Of a stretch of 53,690 nucleotides of DNA, positions 52,885 through 53,690 are shown in pieces (positions within the stretch are counted from its first letter, which is position 1; each line of letters opens with the position of its first letter). Where the stretch lies: NCBI GenBank assembly GCA_017412115.1, contig JAFPYR010000026.1:1-53690 (forward strand), read 5' to 3'. Below the pieces are notes generated by a model. It saw only the letters and a list, made by a program, of their open reading frames with translations, ran no database searches and was not told where the DNA came from. Both the position numbers and the translations under genes were made by a program. Source of the DNA: Bacteroidales bacterium. Its GTDB lineage: Bacteria > Bacteroidota > Bacteroidia > Bacteroidales > UBA3824.

Positions 52885-53690
52885 ATGAAACAATTAATTA
52901 TATTACTTTTAGGATGTTTGTTGCACGGTGGAATAATTTTCGCACAACAAAATAATCTTGCGGAAATTTCTTCGCCTGATAAAAAGATTTCGTGTTATGT
53001 TCAATATATTGACGGAAATTTAACGGGTGTTTTGAACTTGAACGGAATTAACACTGAAGTCGTTAAATTAGATTTAGGTGTTAAAACCAATTCAGAAACA
53101 CTGGGCACTTCAAGTGATGTTTACATTTCAAAAACTTCAAACGAATACAGCGGTGTGATTTCAAGCGGAATTTCTGAAAAAAAAGAAATTATTGACAGAT
53201 ACAACGAAACCGTTTTGTGTTTTTCTTCGCCAAAAGGCATTAGTTTTAAGGTATATTTAAGACTTTATAACGAGGGAATTGCCGTAAAATATTTTGTCAA
53301 ATCAAATACTGCCGTAGGAATTTCATCCGACAAGACGGGCATAGATTTAACCGCTTATTCTTCAAAGTGTTACAGTGAATCAACGACAGAATCAGGTTAT
53401 TCGGAAAAAGGTTCTCATGCAAACGGAAATTCTCTTGCTCCGCTTTTTGTTACGAGTGAAAAATTTTCTGTTGTGATGAACGAAGCCGCAAATCTTGCGT
53501 TGGCTGACCCCGCAAAAATCAAATTCAGTAATTCAAGATATACATTTTCACAAAGTTATGATTTTAGTTCGGAGATTTCAACTTCTTGGCGGTATATAAT
53601 TTTTGCCGCAAATCCTGTGAAAATGATTGACGGAAAATACATTATCACTTCACTTAATGAAAAAAATTCAGACGATATAAGTTGGATAAA
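52885..53690 (+). CDS. GH97-like glycoside hydrolase, N-terminal part (cut by window edge)
   Basis: 268 codons visible and open to the right edge. Signal peptide to about residue 20 (GIIFAQQ). Then the beta-sandwich N-terminal domain of GH97: SPDKKISCYVQY, VKLDLGVKT, FSSPKGISFKVYLRLYNEGIAVKYF, and STSWRYIIFAANPVKM..ITSLNEKN..DDISWI, which lies just before the PG..W.W catalytic-domain start of the family. GH97 members act on alpha-glucosides or alpha-galactosides; which one cannot be told here. Not cut by any stop. Confidence 0.8.
   Translation, partial: MKQLIILLLGCLLHGGIIFAQQNNLAEISSPDKKISCYVQYIDGNLTGVLNLNGINTEVVKLDLGVKTNSETLGTSSDVYISKTSNEYSGVISSGISEKKEIIDRYNETVLCFSSPKGISFKVYLRLYNEGIAVKYFVKSNTAVGISSDKTGIDLTAYSSKCYSESTTESGYSEKGSHANGNSLAPLFVTSEKFSVVMNEAANLALADPAKIKFSNSRYTFSQSYDFSSEISTSWRYIIFAANPVKMIDGKYIITSLNEKNSDDISWI

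Overview
The window looks like a stretch of chromosome from a low-GC Bacteroidota, most likely of the order Bacteroidales. Evidence: a type III glutamine synthetase, a TonB receptor with a carboxypeptidase-D-like N-terminal domain, a type IX secretion (T9SS) C-terminal sorting domain, a Bacteroidetes-type serine palmitoyltransferase, an S16 protein with a long Lys/Ala/Glu tail, several families known mainly from Bacteroidetes (DUF4293, DUF3127, DUF4876, DUF4924), no consistent Shine-Dalgarno sequences, and more than twenty copies of the Bacteroidetes -7 promoter box TAnnTTTG placed just upstream of genes. I see no tRNA, rRNA, CRISPR array, insertion sequence or prophage. No gene-free stretch exceeds 300 bases. 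Layout: (1) 1-7672: start of GAPDH (-), type III glutamine synthetase (+), an OB-fold lipoprotein (-), and a TonB receptor/DUF4876 lipoprotein pair (+). (2) 7702-15597: rRNA methyltransferase RlmD with DUF4293 (-), a FecCD-type permease and its ATPase (+), and a 1420-residue secreted multidomain protein with a T9SS signal (-). (3) 15740-24374: uvrA (+), a LysM-esterase and purE (-), then hpt, mtgA, adk, an amidase and an ankyrin-repeat/barrel protein (+). (4) 24378-34305: pyrBI, a Nudix-type regulator, a rhomboid protease, a class IV aminotransferase homologue, YqgE, kdsB, a minimal T9SS cargo, a HAD phosphatase, a TPR-SpoIIE phosphatase, an aldo/keto reductase homologue and a candidate permuted papain-like secreted protein. 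(5) 34487-43585: an ABC-F ATPase, GNAT, rimM-rpsP, serine palmitoyltransferase, two DUF3127 proteins, two FKBP isomerases, a membrane protein and a thioredoxin-like lipoprotein. (6) 43672-53690: recN-smpB, DUF4924, an AlkD-like protein and pflA, a duplicated serine-protease locus, ilvB-ilvH-Dabb, rseC, and the start of a GH97-like glycosidase. The genes are mostly housekeeping: purine and pyrimidine synthesis and salvage (purE, hpt, adk, pyrBI), branched-chain amino acids (ilvBH), nitrogen assimilation (glutamine synthetase), DNA repair (uvrA, recN, alkD-like), envelope (kdsB, mtgA, serine palmitoyltransferase) and translation (rpsP, rimM, smpB, rlmD). The most striking signals are four. Glutamine synthetase has an in-frame UAA followed by 46 codons that encode the conserved family C-terminus. 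One FKBP isomerase has lost its conserved end through a one-base deletion. A lipoprotein serine protease is followed by a second gene encoding only its N-terminal prodomain; the two copies are nearly identical except in one 50-residue block. Several enzymes are intact in fold but lack the key catalytic residue.
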